Below, piece after piece: positions 11,268-24,019 of a DNA stretch of 64,000 bases. The translations under genes and the position numbers were made by a program. The notes beneath the pieces were generated by a model. The model did no database searches. It was not told the DNA's origin and saw only the letters and a program-made list of their open reading frames with translations. Origin of the DNA: Hyalella azteca. Lineage: Eukaryota > Arthropoda > Malacostraca > Amphipoda > Hyalellidae. How positions within the stretch are numbered: position 1 is the stretch's first letter; every line of letters starts with the position of its first letter. The DNA is taken from NCBI RefSeq assembly GCF_000764305.2, contig NW_025931701.1, positions 434,001-498,000 on the forward strand, written 5' to 3'.

Positions 11268-14200
11268 TTCTTTAGCTGAGTCAAGCATATAATAATAAAA
11301 TTTCACATAGTTTCGAGTGAACTTAGTTTCGAACTAAAAATTGAGTAGGTTCCAGCTTCCACTTGAACATTTACATCCTTATTTTACTGTTCACTACGAC
11401 TTTTCAGAAAACATTCGCAAATTTATTATAGGGCTTCATGCTATTATTTCTCGTCTTTAATAAGTTATCTCTAATACACGTTTTATGATCAACAGTTCAA
11501 CACTAATGCGGTTCACATCAGAGGCGGCTACTACGAAATGAATTTCGCGAATTGTGACTCATAAGTCGCAGCGCCAGATACGAAAGTTACTAACACCGAG
11601 GACAACCTGAGGTGAACAAGTCAGTCTCGAAAAAGCGAGCACGGTCCAGTAGCGCCCATTACATCTCGCCAATTCATTAGCGCCCCTACTTAATACTTGT
11701 CGCGCTGGTTTTTCGCCCTGCTATTGATATTTAGGAGACACGCTACAGATAAGAGTCGGTGACGGCACCGACATAGCTAACGAGATCTCTTAGCCAGCTC
11801 GGTCAACTTTAGGGCACTGCCATCCATTCCCTGGCGTAGATCTGCACATTATGCTGTTAGTTCTGATGCCTGTAACAGGGCTTGTATAAACACAACTATT
11901 CTATATGTTACTGGTGAAGAACAAGTCTTGCACAAAGATTACGAATGTAAATTGGAGTTTTATCACAAGTATCACTTTTACGTTGAAAAAGCTCATTGGG
12001 CAACGAAGTGTTTATTTTATTATATGGCATAAAAAAAGTAAACAGTCGTTGACTAGCAAGCGGTCAAAAACTTGTTTTGAAACTGTTCGTTGTTCAGTTA
12101 AGGTCATGTTTCGATAAGCGAGAGAGTGTTAATAATTACCCGGACTGTTTGACCCCAAACACATGCACTGACAAATTGGTGAGCTAACTTAGGAAACTCG
12201 TGAGTTTGGCTGATATACATGAGGTATCGTGTATATTCGGCATTATAGCTTTCCCACTGTGAAATAATAGTCCACATATCTTAGAGGTCATAGGCTTAAA
12301 TGAAAGAGCACAGATGAATTTTAATTCTACTGCTTAGATTTTGATGATCGTCCCGTAATTATACTGAGTTTAGGGCAGCGAACCCCGAGAAGGAGAAGAG
12401 ATAGCGGCCAGAATCTACAGTATGTAGCTACTAGAGACTTCTATGGCATAAGTAGGGTAAAAAGTTTATCTAAGACAGAAAGAAGGAGTAAATCAAGAGA
12501 GAACGTCGTCTTATCGTGGGCACTTGGCTTGGGATTATCCCTGTGTGCTGATTTATAGGGCATTATAATGCTGAGGGATAGCAGCAGCCACTACTGGAGG
12601 AGACTATACGATAAAACTCGGAACGATCGAGATGCTCGGCGCTCCTGGACCCGGATTCAGCCAACGCCGTCGTCGTAGTCACTCTAATCGCGCTTTAAAA
12701 TACAGCCGACTCTATTATTTAGAAATACACTGAGTGCGATCAGTATGCATGAATTTGAATGTCAACAATCTTCAGAAAAATACAATTTTGCTTTCAGAAA
12801 GATGCATTCATTTCATCCATGGAAATTAGTGCCAGCATTACTGCATGGTCATTAGGTCAATGCAGTCTATACGAAATTCATGTTATGCAACGCAGCATCG
12901 AGAAATATGCGTTGAGAAACTCCATGGATACAACATGCATGCAGGGAATCTATTCATTACGCTGCAAAACAAGAAAGCAGAAACATTACGTTTGCCATTT
13001 CTGAAACAATGATTCCTTGATGAAGTAAAATTCAAATACGAGTATGTACAAAATTGGCACCATTTCCTTGCCTGCAGTTTATCCAATCGAACGTCAAACT
13101 TGTCTCGTTCAAGTAGATATAAATATTGTTCTGAGATATTGCAGTCACACTTTTCATCATAATTTTTAAGCGCTACAATATAATTCAATATATTCGATCA
13201 TGGGCATATTGCTGTTTGGAACATGAAAATGTAAACTGGCAATTTATAAAAATTTAATTAAAAATTGAACATTCATACATGAAGGAGTATAGTTAGCGAT
13301 TAGCTTATGAAGTTCATAATGTTAAAAAACAAACATCGCTGCAACAGAGCTTCGTCACCAGTAATCTGATAAATATTTGTCAACAGTTTGTATGTGCGGG
13401 TGTGTTTGCAGCCTTGCACAGCAAATATATAAAGGCTGTTCGGGCTCGTGCCCACGATACTCATCATGTCGCGATGTTACCTGGACCTGAAACGTTATCT
13501 TCAGTGAGAAAATCGTAATTTAGTCATTGAAATATTAGAGAGTGTTGGACCAAAAATAGAAACATGATTTCTCAATTGACATTTATACATTTACTGTAAA
13601 AGTTGTAAAATAGTTTCTTCAAATTTCAAAACGAGAGTCAATGGGAGTTGAATGTTACATGAAAAAGTGGTTTGCATCAGATTTGTTTTTTCAATTAGCA
13701 TATACAGAAGCTTCTTTGCTCGAATGCTGCTCAAATTGATACTAAACACTCGATCAAGCTCATTCCATTTTGATTTTAAGGAGTCAAATAAATTTGATTT
13801 ACTCTTATTAATGATTTGCTTATTATTCTTGCAGTAAAACGGCACAAACATGCAGCTTCCCTCGACTGAATTATAACGAAAGACGCAAATATTTGCAGCC
13901 TTAATTTTGATAGACTGAAATATATCCTCCGATTAGACATTATAGAAGTTTGGACGAAGAAAACATTCTTCTATGCCTGGTTTTAAAGACAAGCCAGTCT
14001 AAAAATACACAGCAGTTTCATACACCTTTGGGTAATTTTTGCAATTGAACTATTCAGACAAATTAATTGAATGATGCTCTTAATAAATCAAAACAAATTT
14101 TCCAAGAAAGCCTTACAGTAAATTTATTAACTTTAAACTGCATCGTACGTCATAAAATTTTTCATCTAACTTTAAAATCGGGTTTGTAGCCACAATTGCT

Positions 14201-15983
14201 AGAAGTATAATGATTGTTTACTATGACAGAAAAATTGACGAGATGAAGGGCAAATCATCCTCTCAAATTTATCATGTGTCTAAAATTACTGAACCAGTCT
14301 ATCCTGCGCGTGTCATATTACGTATCGTTCACCCATGAGTACCTCTCATTTCAGTGACAAGCACGTCAAATCACACTCATCATACACGAGAAATGGTCCA
14401 ATTTTTCTTACTGCCAAGAAGCGACACAAATTTAATGACCAATCTATTTGCCTGAATGCTTGCAATGTGTTGGAATCCCGGGCAATGCCATAATTTTGGG
14501 TGCCCAATTTGTCGCGTCATTTGTCAGGAGGTTGTGGCACTCGAATTTTTAGCACAACTATCCAGGCAATTTGTCTCATCCATTTAGTGAGTATCGAGAA
14601 GAATTTGAGTCGTTTTAATGCGAGTAATTTGTCTTCCTTGCCAAATGCGAATCCCTCGCGTTCCTGCGGTTCTATCACACGGCGTCAGCCATAGAGATAA
14701 TGAACATAAAAATTCTTTAAATTAGCTCGCTTATCTCATCTATTGTGAAGTACCATGTTAGAAAAAATAAAGGGATTCTTTAAAACCAAACGCTTGTTTA
14801 AAAAAATGCTCGATTAGCATTCCATTGAGTAAGAGACGTACTGATAAGGTGTCCACTAAAAAGCTGGCCGGTTAGGCAGTTCAGATTCCGACATCAAGAC
14901 TCGAATTGTTCAGTAGCTGAGCCGCTGGCGGCCGCTGATAGCGCAGCTGCTCTATGCGCGCTCCTCTTTCTTAGATCGTAAATAAACTCACGAGTTCACT
15001 TCTATTTTGAAAGGAACAAAAAAATTAATTTATGGTTATCACAGCGAAAAATTACGAAATAACTTTTATGATTGAACTGTATTTTAAAATTAATTTAACT
15101 GATACTAGAGGCTCTGTTATTGATATTCGGTGCATGGAGCTTTCTATTGTCTTGACTATGAAAAAATAAAAATAGCACTGAACCGGAATTCAGTCAAATT
15201 CCACCCGAAAAATATCCTCAAAGAGCTAACTTGCTCCAGCTAGGCAGTTGGAAAAAACGCTTATGCAATGTCTTAGATATGAGTGTGCAATGAATGAAGA
15301 CTTAAATTTCGAGTCCTGAGAAATTTATTTATTACACATAGAAAGGGAGATCCTTTAACTATGATTTTGCCCTTACAGAGCGGTAAAAATGTGCATTATC
15401 ACACATTTACACACGTTTGTTGCCCGCACATGTCACTGCACCTGCTCATGCTGGTGGCTATAGTCGCTGTATTTGAACCACTGCTATTGTATTTGAAGAA
15501 ATGGCTGGCTAGAAGATTTCAAAGAATCGTAATACGATTCAGTTTTTAAAAATTAATTCAATGAAATAGTCATTAACGTCGTTTGTAATTCAATAACAAC
15601 AGATTTTTTCACATTCTTTGCTACTTTTTTTGGGTGGGGTTTGGGGTTGGAAATTGATTTATAGAGAAATCAATTAGTCACAGCTATACACTGATTTGTA
15701 TTTAATTGGTGAATATTTTTGAATTTGTGGCCAAGTATGTGAATATTTTAATATGCTGATAATTTTAGACAAGTGATTATTAAGAAACGATTGTCTATGA
15801 AAATTACAGTCAAATCCAAATCATAATCGAGGCCAAAATTTTCATACGAATTCATATTACCTCTTATAGCAGCCTAATACTATTTTTTAGTTTAGGTAAT
15901 AAACTATCGAATTGAATATTGTGAATACAGCTCCGTACCCGGCAGTCAAAACCAACTTCGGGCCGCGACTGCGGTTATTTTGG
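11268..15983. other. No gene or repeat recognised
   Basis: Mixed AT-rich sequence. Several open frames of 60-101 codons occur, on both strands and overlapping each other (for example 12759-13188 and 13591-13851). None shows a domain, an ordered splice structure or a Kozak-like ATG that would justify a call. A TATATAAAGG motif at about 13427 is followed only by a 13-codon frame. Confidence 0.5.
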
Positions 15984-16271
15984 CGCTTCCCTCACTCCAT
16001 GCGACTTCCCTCACTCCATGGGACTTCCCTCACTCCATGCGTCTTCCCTCACTCTATGCGTCTTCCCCCACTCCATGCGACTCCCCTCACTCCATGCAAC
16101 TTCCCTCACTTCATGCGACTTCCCCCACTCCATGCGTCTTCCCTCACTCCATGCGTCTTCCCCCACTCCATGCGTCTTCCCTCACTCCATGCGTCTTCCC
16201 TCACTCCATGCGTCTTCCCTCACTCCATGCGTCTTCCCTCACTTCATGCGTCTTCCCTCACTCCATGCGAC
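15984..16271. repeat. 19-bp minisatellite, about 15 units
   Basis: Units of CTTCCCTCACTCCATGCGT/A repeat about 15 times, with a few C/T substitutions such as CCCCCAC for CCCTCAC. Because 19 is not a multiple of 3, the same 19-residue peptide (rich in Ser, Leu, His, Pro) appears cyclically in all three plus-strand frames, and all three stay open. The three open frames of 112-123 codons covering 15912-16356 are therefore a by-product of the array and not evidence of genes. Confidence 0.95.
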
Positions 16272-16579
16272 TTTCTTTAAACGTCACGGCTTCAAAGCCT
16301 CCATTGCGGTTGGAAATCTTGATTTCATCATTCAAAACTTCAAAATTCTAATATAATTGTTGAATAGCAAACATCTTCGTGAAATTTGACAATTGGTTGA
16401 AATACAAGAATGCACTTGGCAGTTTACAAAGTAAATAATACGTACCAAAAATATATTTGTACAGTTTATTTTTTAAGAAAACAATACCACTGAAAAATCA
16501 GCAAGAAGCTATTGCCCGGCTAAAATTCCGGCTTGGCTATAATCGTCAAACGGTATTTTTTAATAATGTTATTAATTAA
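16272..16579. other. No feature recognised
   Basis: Short AT-rich interval between the 19-bp array and the third MITE copy. No coding or repeat signal was seen. Confidence 0.6.
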
Positions 16580-16724
16580 GGCCCATACTTTTAAAAAAAA
16601 GTTAAGGGATCGTAAGTTCATCAGCCAATCATTGACGGCCTTTCAAGCAAAATCCACCAATCATAGACAAGAAAATAGAGCGTAAGTACTTACGTTCACT
16701 TAGCGAGTTTTGAAAGTATGGCCC
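16580..16724. mobile_element. 145-bp MITE, copy 3 (PIF/Harbinger-like)
   Basis: Begins GGCCCATACTTTTAAAA and ends TTTTGAAAGTATGGCCC, in the same orientation as the copies near 10 kb and with the same CGTAAGTACTTACG core. It is flanked by TAA on both sides (16577-16579 and 16725-16727). TAA fits the TWA target duplication typical of PIF/Harbinger. Confidence 0.88.
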
Positions 16725-16727
16725 TAA

Positions 16728-17191
16728 GTGACTAAAGTGCTTCAGTGGTAAATAATCTTCACGTTTAATACGTAATTTTCCAAGGACTCATAGTCTTGGA
16801 AAGTTTCCATGGCCTTGGTTTCATTTTTTCTCAAATGAATCATATGATAATTCAATAATTCAATGTTTCATTCATCGATTGTGGTGAATTTAGTAAGGAA
16901 TGAAAGTTAGGCTCCTCTTTTCGACTCAACGTGCGAGCCGTTTTTATCAAGATTATAACGTAATAACGTAAGGATAACGTAATTAAGAGGCAATCACGGT
17001 AAACATATATTTATGCTATGTTCTATAGGCGCTTCGTCGCAAAAATAATGCTAGTCTACCTATGGAGGTAGAAGTTAAATAAATGAATGCATTTCACCGA
17101 GAAATCATGTCAAATCAGTAAAGAACAACTTTGCTATAACTCGCATCCACGAGAGAACCCAAATTAAATAAAGAGTACAACAGCTGAAAAA
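16728..17191. other. No feature recognised
   Basis: AT-rich spacer with a small ATAACGTA duplication near 16951-16983. Nothing else was seen. Confidence 0.55.
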
Positions 17192-17493
17192 TTCGCCTGT
17201 TTTAGGCGCAGTTCGCCTGTTTTAGGCGCAGTTCGCCTGTTTTAGGCGCAGTTCGCCTGTTTTAGGCGCAGGTAGCCTGTTTTAGGCGCAGGTAGCCTGT
17301 TTTAGGCGCAGGTCACCTGTTTTAGGCGCAGGTCGCCTGTTTTAGGAGCAGGTCGCCTGTTTTAGGCGCAGGTCGCCTGTTTTAGGCGCAGGTCGCCTGT
17401 TTTAGGCGCAGGTAGCCTGTTTTAGGCGCAGGTCGCCTGGTTTAGGCGCAGGTAGCCTGTTTTAGGCGCAGGTCGCCTGTTTTAGGCGCAGGT
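17192..17493. repeat. 20-bp minisatellite, 15 units, each with a hairpin
   Basis: Fifteen head-to-tail 20-bp units follow the pattern TTCGCCTGTTTTAGGCGCAG. Within each unit GCCT and AGGC form a 4-bp stem around a GTTTT loop, so a single strand could fold into a row of identical small stem-loops. Variation is concentrated in the two or three bases before GCCTG (GTTC, then GGTA or GGTC), with a gradient from left to right. No spacers exist, so it is not a CRISPR array. Confidence 0.95.
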
Positions 17494-18157
17494 GGAGCGT
17501 GGGACAAGAAGGCTCGGAGGCAAATTTGCTGACGACATGAAACGGAAATTCCATTCATAAGTGACCACGCGAACGCATATTGGCCGCCGTCGCAGCACGA
17601 AGCACCAGGGGGGCAAAGGCAGGGAAATGCCAGCAGGGTGAAACCTACCTGCAAACTCATCTACCCAAGATTAACATTATGTCTTCGGAAATGTTTCATT
17701 AGGTTCATGAAAAAAACTTAATTTTTATACATGTGGAATCAGTTATGATGAGCCAAAAGAATGCTGGATATAAACCGGATGTTTAGCCTCAAGAATCCTA
17801 TCTTCATCCAATGTTCCGAATCCATTTTCATGATACGAAAAAATTTTCAGAATCCATGAGCGAAGTGATCAAAATATTTTAGGCCTACACTCATATAATA
17901 TACCTGAAAAATTCAATCCGGTAATTATGGGATATTGAGCTACGTAATTATTGGGTATACATATAGATTTTAAGTTGAACATTTACCATCGGTGTAAATT
18001 TAGGTTTGACAATAGTTTAATATGCGATCGTCTGACTGAATGCTATTTTGTATACAAATCATACACTCTGCGACTTGATCAGATGTAATGCATGTAGCTC
18101 TACTATACACCTACATGCGACTGACATGCACTACTACTATACAAATATCTACTATAC
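17494..18157. other. No gene; short GC-richer patch next to the array
   Basis: Sequence at 17500-17660 is richer in G+C and carries a minus-strand frame (17442-17660) that runs back into the 20-bp array. No known family was recognised. The rest is AT-rich. Confidence 0.5.
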
Positions 18158-18193
18158 AAATGACATGCAATACACATGTATTGCATGTCATTT
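18158..18193. repeat. Perfect 16-bp inverted repeat with 4-nt loop
   Basis: The left arm AAATGACATGCAATAC (18158-18173) and right arm GTATTGCATGTCATTT (18178-18193) are exact reverse complements around ACAT. The flanks contain further ACATGCA/CTATACAAA repetitions (18083-18160). There is no T-run, so nothing suggests a terminator. It is too short for a typical microRNA precursor. Confidence 0.9.
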
Positions 18194-21100
18194 TATTGAA
18201 AGAATACATGTGACTTGTCATATTCAATAGTTGTGTTTCAATAGCTGTATATAGGTGGGTTTCAATAGTTGTGTCGCTTGTCACACTTAACAGTCAGTTA
18301 TGTTGCACAAATCTTCTCAAATTCGTTTGATGCTAAGCGCAACACGAAATTGCTCGAAAGGATTGTATGAGCTGAACAAAGTTAGCAATTGGCTTACTGA
18401 TTTAGATTATTTAAATATTTTAGAATCGAGATCTTCGACTTCACTAAAAATGTAAAGTGTGCACAAGTTTTTTTGCTTAGCGCTATATTCAAGATATCTA
18501 GGTGTAATATTAAAGGCTCATGGGTGCACTATTGACATCTTTATCAATTGGTAACCATATCCCTCCAACCATATGACATCTTTATCAATTGGCTGGTCGC
18601 ACTCGATGATTCATTTAATGCAGACCGCTTGTACCTTGTGTCTCTTAAGAATAATTGCAAATTAAATTATTAATATGAGTAGATTATTCAGACGCTAGAA
18701 ACCATTCCTACTTCTTAATTTCAATTTATTCTTACATAATCTTATGACTGAATAATAATATTTTTCATCTTATTTCCGTGGTAAATAGTACAAACACAAA
18801 GATTTTCATTGACAATGCATTCATAGACTAACCTAAGCAGGCTCTCTCACGTACACACACGCATGCACACATATGATATGTGTGTGTTCAATGAACTATA
18901 AGTTAACATACATATGATGAAACACCAGGTCACATGCACGCGTGTCTGTGTACATGACACGTACATGGCGCTACTCCGACACACGATATTCTGCAGTCAG
19001 TGCTGCGGATGACACGCAGATCGAAGTCATCAGTCTCGTCATTCATCACCATCAGTCATCCTGCAATAGCAATCATAAGGATGTTCCTTCAAGGAATCAA
19101 TTACGGTTCGTAGTCCTAAACTTTAGCATTCCACCAGCCAGCGGCCGGGCTATAAATCGCTAGGATGACGAATTGACAAGTTTCGAATAAGCAGGAGGTC
19201 CCAGCGAAGCGATTTCACTATCACCTCCCTATGAAATTATGGGCAATGAGTACTTGCTAAAAAAATTTCATGAGTCGGATATTCCTGGCGAAGGGTCGTT
19301 GCATGGATAAATTCTTGTGAATAATGTCGTTTATTACCAGTAAATTGAGAAATATCTAATTGAGATAAAATTTCTAATGTGAAGGCCTAAAATTAATAAC
19401 AGACATACGGCAGTCACATCAATTGTTCCTCATCTCATTGCAGCAGAATTTACTTCCAGCTATAACCGGCGTCAAATGAAAATTTCATTAAATTTTAAGT
19501 ATCGTTTTAGAAAAATTGACAAAAACATTAACTTCAGTGAACAATAGCGATCATGCAGAGAAAAACACGGGTACACCAAAAATTTCAAAGTTTTTGCTTG
19601 CAGAGAAAACGTAAGTGAAATTTTTTCCAGCAATTCCAACTTTTGCTTGCTACGAGGAAATTTTTTCCGTGAGTACATAAAATACATTAAAAATGTCATA
19701 TTGAGTTGAGCGAAAAATTGCCTTCTGTTTGTAATGGAATGAATTGAAATGAAACTCGAACTCATTAAAATTGAATACAGAGAGTCACGAATCTCATTCA
19801 CACTTCGAAGGGTAAATGATATATGGCAAACACAACTTGCGTGCTCCAAACAGAGATAAATGAGAGTTATTTTACGTTTCTAGGTGTGGTTTTGTCTAAA
19901 TATCAATAGATTACTTAGATTCGATAGAAAATCCTAAAAAAATGTAACTATAGTCTGTCATGTACTATAAGCCACCACACGGCACATACGTAGGCAATAA
20001 ACCAGCCCAAAAATACACCAGGCTTATGGTTTTGTCAATATTAAGCTCGTCATTAGATATTATTAAGAATTTCGGGCACATTATAGTTTGCGAACCTTAT
20101 TTTCTCGAGAAGTTAATTGAAGTGAATTCAAGTTTCTATATGGTTAAACTTTCCTATTTTCAGATTATATTCTGGTTATCATATAGTTAAGTTATTTTAC
20201 TTTGTCTTACCTTTTCCTCTGCAAAGGGGTGCTAGGCAAACACGTACCTGAAGAAATAAGTTCACGATTTTATTTATAGCAAGCAAGTACAAGTGGCTGA
20301 TAAAATATTCAAATTTCATTAAGGAAACGTATCCTACAATTACTTATTACCTTAACTAAGCGAAAAAAAACTTCAGAAATGTCATACATAACATCAAAAC
20401 ACAATTCAAGAAGATATGTTATTCGATCCACTTAATTTTTTGTCATGATATGTTCATAACATTTAACTAATTAAAATTTTATTAAATTTACTTATGAAAT
20501 AGCTGACTATTGTTCCAGATCATAAAATGGCCGACAGAATAAAGGTCCTGCTATGGAGGGAAGATGCGAAGACGGCAACGAAAAGCTCTAGTCAGTGTAT
20601 GAACTAATGAGTAAAAGATCGAATGAGCGAATTAAGTTCACAGAAAACACGGGCAGTTACTCGGCAGCGATTGAAAGGATTAAGTTTTCGAAGACTGACG
20701 CATCGTAATACCAGTTGTTTCACTTCGATAATCGCTGGCTGAAAGGATTACTATATAAGATGATGTGTGCAGTTCTCACTAAAGTTTTAGAAAAACATGA
20801 TAACACTGTTAATTCAGCAAAAATTAACTAATTTTAGTTTTTTATCGGAATATTTCTAAACCCATAAATTTCTAACGCAATAAGTTTACGTTAGACATGT
20901 CACACACACAAAAGTATCGTCTTGGCTCGACGTGATAATGCGTTGATGAAGGACAAACGTTCGGTAGCGGTTCTACGCTTCTTCGGACTCATTTTCTCAT
21001 CAACTAAATAACTCGTAGGGCAGCTTGAAAAACACGAAAATTCTTAACGCATTTTCTAACTCTTACAAAAAAGAATGATTTTTTATTTCTTACAATTTGA

Positions 21101-22228
21101 TTTGATAACAAAATAGTGTTTTTAAACACATTTGGGTCAAAAATTTATGATAGCAAATATAGTACATAATATTATGAAGTTACGCAAGATTTTTCTACCT
21201 GCTTGGAAAAGTATGAAAATTCAAAGAACACCTGAGAACTTATTTGAAGCTGACGCAACTGATGCAAGCCTAAATATTATTCATGGTAGTTAATCTCATA
21301 CGCACAGAGCAGTATGCTTTACAAAAAAAATTAAAAATTAATTTTTTGTGAACTACTTGACTTCGCTCACGATAACTCAAAACTTATAAACTCCCTAACA
21401 TAATGAGTTCAGTTCTGAATTGCGTAAAAATAAAATAAAGCCATATTAAGCGCCTGTTTTAATTGGCACTATAGTAATAAATGTGATGTTGCTATTAGTG
21501 TAGCACGATCTTAAAGAAAATACATTTAGCTCCACGGGTTTATTTATTTCACAATCTCATGCCACTCCAGTCTCGATTGCAGAAAATTTCTCAGAAAGTC
21601 TGAGCCTTATTCAGCTCCCTATTTACTCTCCCGTTAAAATATACGAAAGTCAACCATAAAACATATATGATATTCTTCATAAATAAGTTCGGTACCTGAA
21701 TAAACCTAAACACTGTCTGGAATCGAACAATAACCCTCCTCATACGTTAAAGATGAGAAATTAAGACTCAGGGCACTAGCATATATTTCTTGCCATAGAT
21801 GACAGTAGATGCATCCAGAGAAAGGAGCCATTAGCTGGCCATGTGTTTAGCTCTGCTTCATGGTCCGCTACAAAATATTTCAAATGACAGTTCAATGGCC
21901 GAGGCTAGGGACTGACGTACGAGTGAAGGTCGACCGGGAACAACAGACATGTTTCGAGTGGACAAAACTTTAGCCGTGCGAACAGGAAATCATTATTATG
22001 AAAGGGTTATTGTAGAATTTCTTTAGTGTATCAATTTAATTGAAGAGCTTTGTTTCATGGATTACTCGTAGCACAGTATCCGTTTTTTATCTATGTTTAC
22101 TTTTGGCGTTTTTCATTTCAGTACACTTTGAAACCTGAGGTTTTGAGAATTTCGAAAAAATTTTATTCATGTACGTAAAATACAGAGACAAATACATATA
22201 TATTAAAATACATATTATATTATACTCT
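18194..22228. other. No gene recognised; one small palindrome
   Basis: A 9-bp perfect inverted repeat lies at 18866-18884 (CACACATAT / ATATGTGTG) inside CA/GT-rich sequence. A 125-codon minus-strand frame (19472-19849) is Phe/Leu/Ser-rich, with no recognisable motif. A CTATATAAG motif at about 20751 lacks a convincing Inr. No gene is supported. Confidence 0.5.
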
Positions 22229-22277
22229 GCCTCCCACACCAAATTTTTTTTTTGTTGGAATGGTGAGTGTGGGAGGC
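22229..22277. repeat. 11-bp inverted repeat around a T-run
   Basis: GCCTCCCACAC (22229-22239) and GTGTGGGAGGC (22267-22277) are perfect reverse complements separated by 27 bp that include a T9-10 run. It could be the remnant of a small foldback element. No target duplication was identified. Confidence 0.7.
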
Positions 22278-22888
22278 CTTTTATAATTAAAAAAAAAATA
22301 CATGTTGTTGCGAGTGCTTTAATGCTTTTCGAAAAGAGACCAGAGAATATTTTAAACCAGTAACACAAAACAAGAAGTTCCAGGGTATCATTTAACACAA
22401 ATTCGGAAATCAACGTAATTAGTTCAAATATAGAATATAATTTAGTGTGACCAGTTAATTAAGACTCGACATAAAAAAAAGGCTTTATTGGCCGAGAGGA
22501 CGAAACCGAAAATGATTTAATGTATGAAACATTAATTTATTCCACTGTGTTCCGGGAATAACTATAACATGGGTATACAGAATCAAATATTAAAACTAGA
22601 CAACACGATTTGGAAAGTTTATATTGATAACAAGCCATTTTGGCCGTTCTAAGTCTGATAGTGCCGAGCGGAACGTTGAAAGCGAACGAGGTAATATCTG
22701 GTTAATATATACATCTGTATAATAAAGGCAGAGGCTATTAAAAATAAAGTGAAATTTAAATCACTTAAATTTAAAAAACTAAAATCTCGATGTTATTAAA
22801 AAAAGTAAAATTTGAATAACAGCTTATTTGGCAAATGAGCGCGAAATACCTTCTTCGCCAACAAATTTCAATATAAAGCGTACGGGGT
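22278..22888. other. No feature recognised
   Basis: AT-rich sequence without a recognisable gene or repeat. Confidence 0.55.
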
Positions 22889-23104
22889 GCACTATAATAT
22901 TTATCAAAAACTTAAAAAAATAATATTTATAAAAAACTTCAAAAAATTATATTTATCAAAAACTTCAAAAAATGATATTTATCAAAAACTTCAAAAAATG
23001 ATATTTGTCATAAACTTCAAAAAAAATAATATTTATCCAAAACTTCAAAAAATAATATTTATCAAAAACTTCAAAAATAATATTTATCAAAAACTTCAAA
23101 AATA
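22889..23104. repeat. 26-bp AT-rich minisatellite, about 8 units
   Basis: Units of ATATTTATCAAAAACTTC plus a run of A repeat about eight times. Length differs by 1-3 bp between units, mostly in the A-run. The associated plus-strand frame at 22887-23105 merely translates the array. Confidence 0.92.
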
Positions 23105-23373
23105 AAGACGGAGATGTTCAGGCCAAGAGATCTGTTGAGGCGTATAATTGCGTAACAACAAGCCTGGCCCTCAGGAGGAATGCGTTGTCTTGGCAGCATT
23201 AGAGTTAGTGGCATTAGTACAACCAGTCTTGACTAGAGCGAAGGAACTTGCAGCCTTAGTAATGACTAGCATTAGGTTAGCGAACAATCGGCGACATTGC
23301 ACGACAGTGCCACGGTCGACGTATCTACACACACGACTGTCAGTGGTTCAATATATACGCCTCATTCGAGTAT
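23105..23373. other. Non-repetitive spacer, mixed base composition
   Basis: A more balanced stretch with plus-strand open frames (23148-23378 and 23297-23572). These have no recognisable family, and the second depends on the following array. Confidence 0.45.
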
Positions 23374-23471
23374 TATAATACGCTCTGCTTATCAAGCTAA
23401 CGCATATATCATACGCTCTGCTTATCAAGCTAACGCATATATAATACGCTCTGCTTATCAAGCGAACGCAG
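23374..23471. repeat. 33-bp minisatellite, 3 units
   Basis: Three nearly identical 33-bp units contain ACGCTCTGCTTATCAAGCTAACGC. As 33 is a multiple of 3, one frame gives an 11-residue repeat. Confidence 0.92.
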
Positions 23472-23746
23472 TCAGAACAAATTCAACAACTTCGTCCGAA
23501 TATAGATGCTCTTCTTACCCTTATGTGGGCCCTCCTCTGCCCAGCAAAATGACGCACCAGTGCTATAAGTAGAAAGTGTGTTGTTATTTGGATAATATGA
23601 CACATTCATTCTTTTGAGTATCGGAACGCAAACGTTAAGGGTAATGAAGTCATTTGGAATACAAGTGACTTAACGCACGAGGTTATATACTGGATAATCG
23701 TGCGGTTAATCAAAACGGGTTCCTTTACATACATGATACATTATCT
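23472..23746. other. No feature recognised
   Basis: Short interval between two minisatellites. No coding or RNA signal was seen. Confidence 0.55.
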
Positions 23747-24019
23747 ATCACTAAATATATTACATTAATCGATAACATCACTAAATGCATTACATTAACA
23801 TTAATCAATAATATCACTAGACACATTACATTAAATATAGCTATCACTAAATACATAGTTTTAATCAATAATATAACTAAATGCATTACATTAATCAATA
23901 ATATCACTAAATGCATTACATTAATCAATAATATCACCAAATACATTACATTAATCAATAATATCACCAAATACATTACATTAATCAATAATATCACCAA
24001 ATACAATACATTAATTTAT
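23747..24019. repeat. 30-bp AT-rich minisatellite, about 9 units
   Basis: Units read ATCACTAAATGCATTACATTAATCAATAAT with substitutions. The right-hand units (23900-24019) are the most uniform, and the left-hand ones are older or interrupted (an extra ACATTA near 23785). The minus-strand open frame over it (23725-24006) gives a 10-residue hydrophobic repeat and is a by-product. Confidence 0.93.

Noticed and set aside
13427..13520. TATATAAAGG with an ATG about 40 bp downstream
   Set aside because: The frame stops after 13 codons, and no Inr or donor of good quality follows.
15912..16356. Three overlapping open frames of 112-123 codons
   Set aside because: All are produced by a stop-free 19-bp tandem array read in three phases.
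17192..17493. CRISPR-like appearance of regular short repeats
   Set aside because: Units are directly head-to-tail without unique spacers, and the context is a eukaryotic genome with no cas genes.
18158..18193. Perfect hairpin as a microRNA or terminator
   Set aside because: The stem is only 16 bp, shorter than usual pre-microRNA stems, and intrinsic terminators are not expected in a metazoan nuclear genome.
20751..20780. CTATATAAG followed by GCAGTT as a promoter
   Set aside because: The spacing is only about 17-19 bp and the Inr match is poor.
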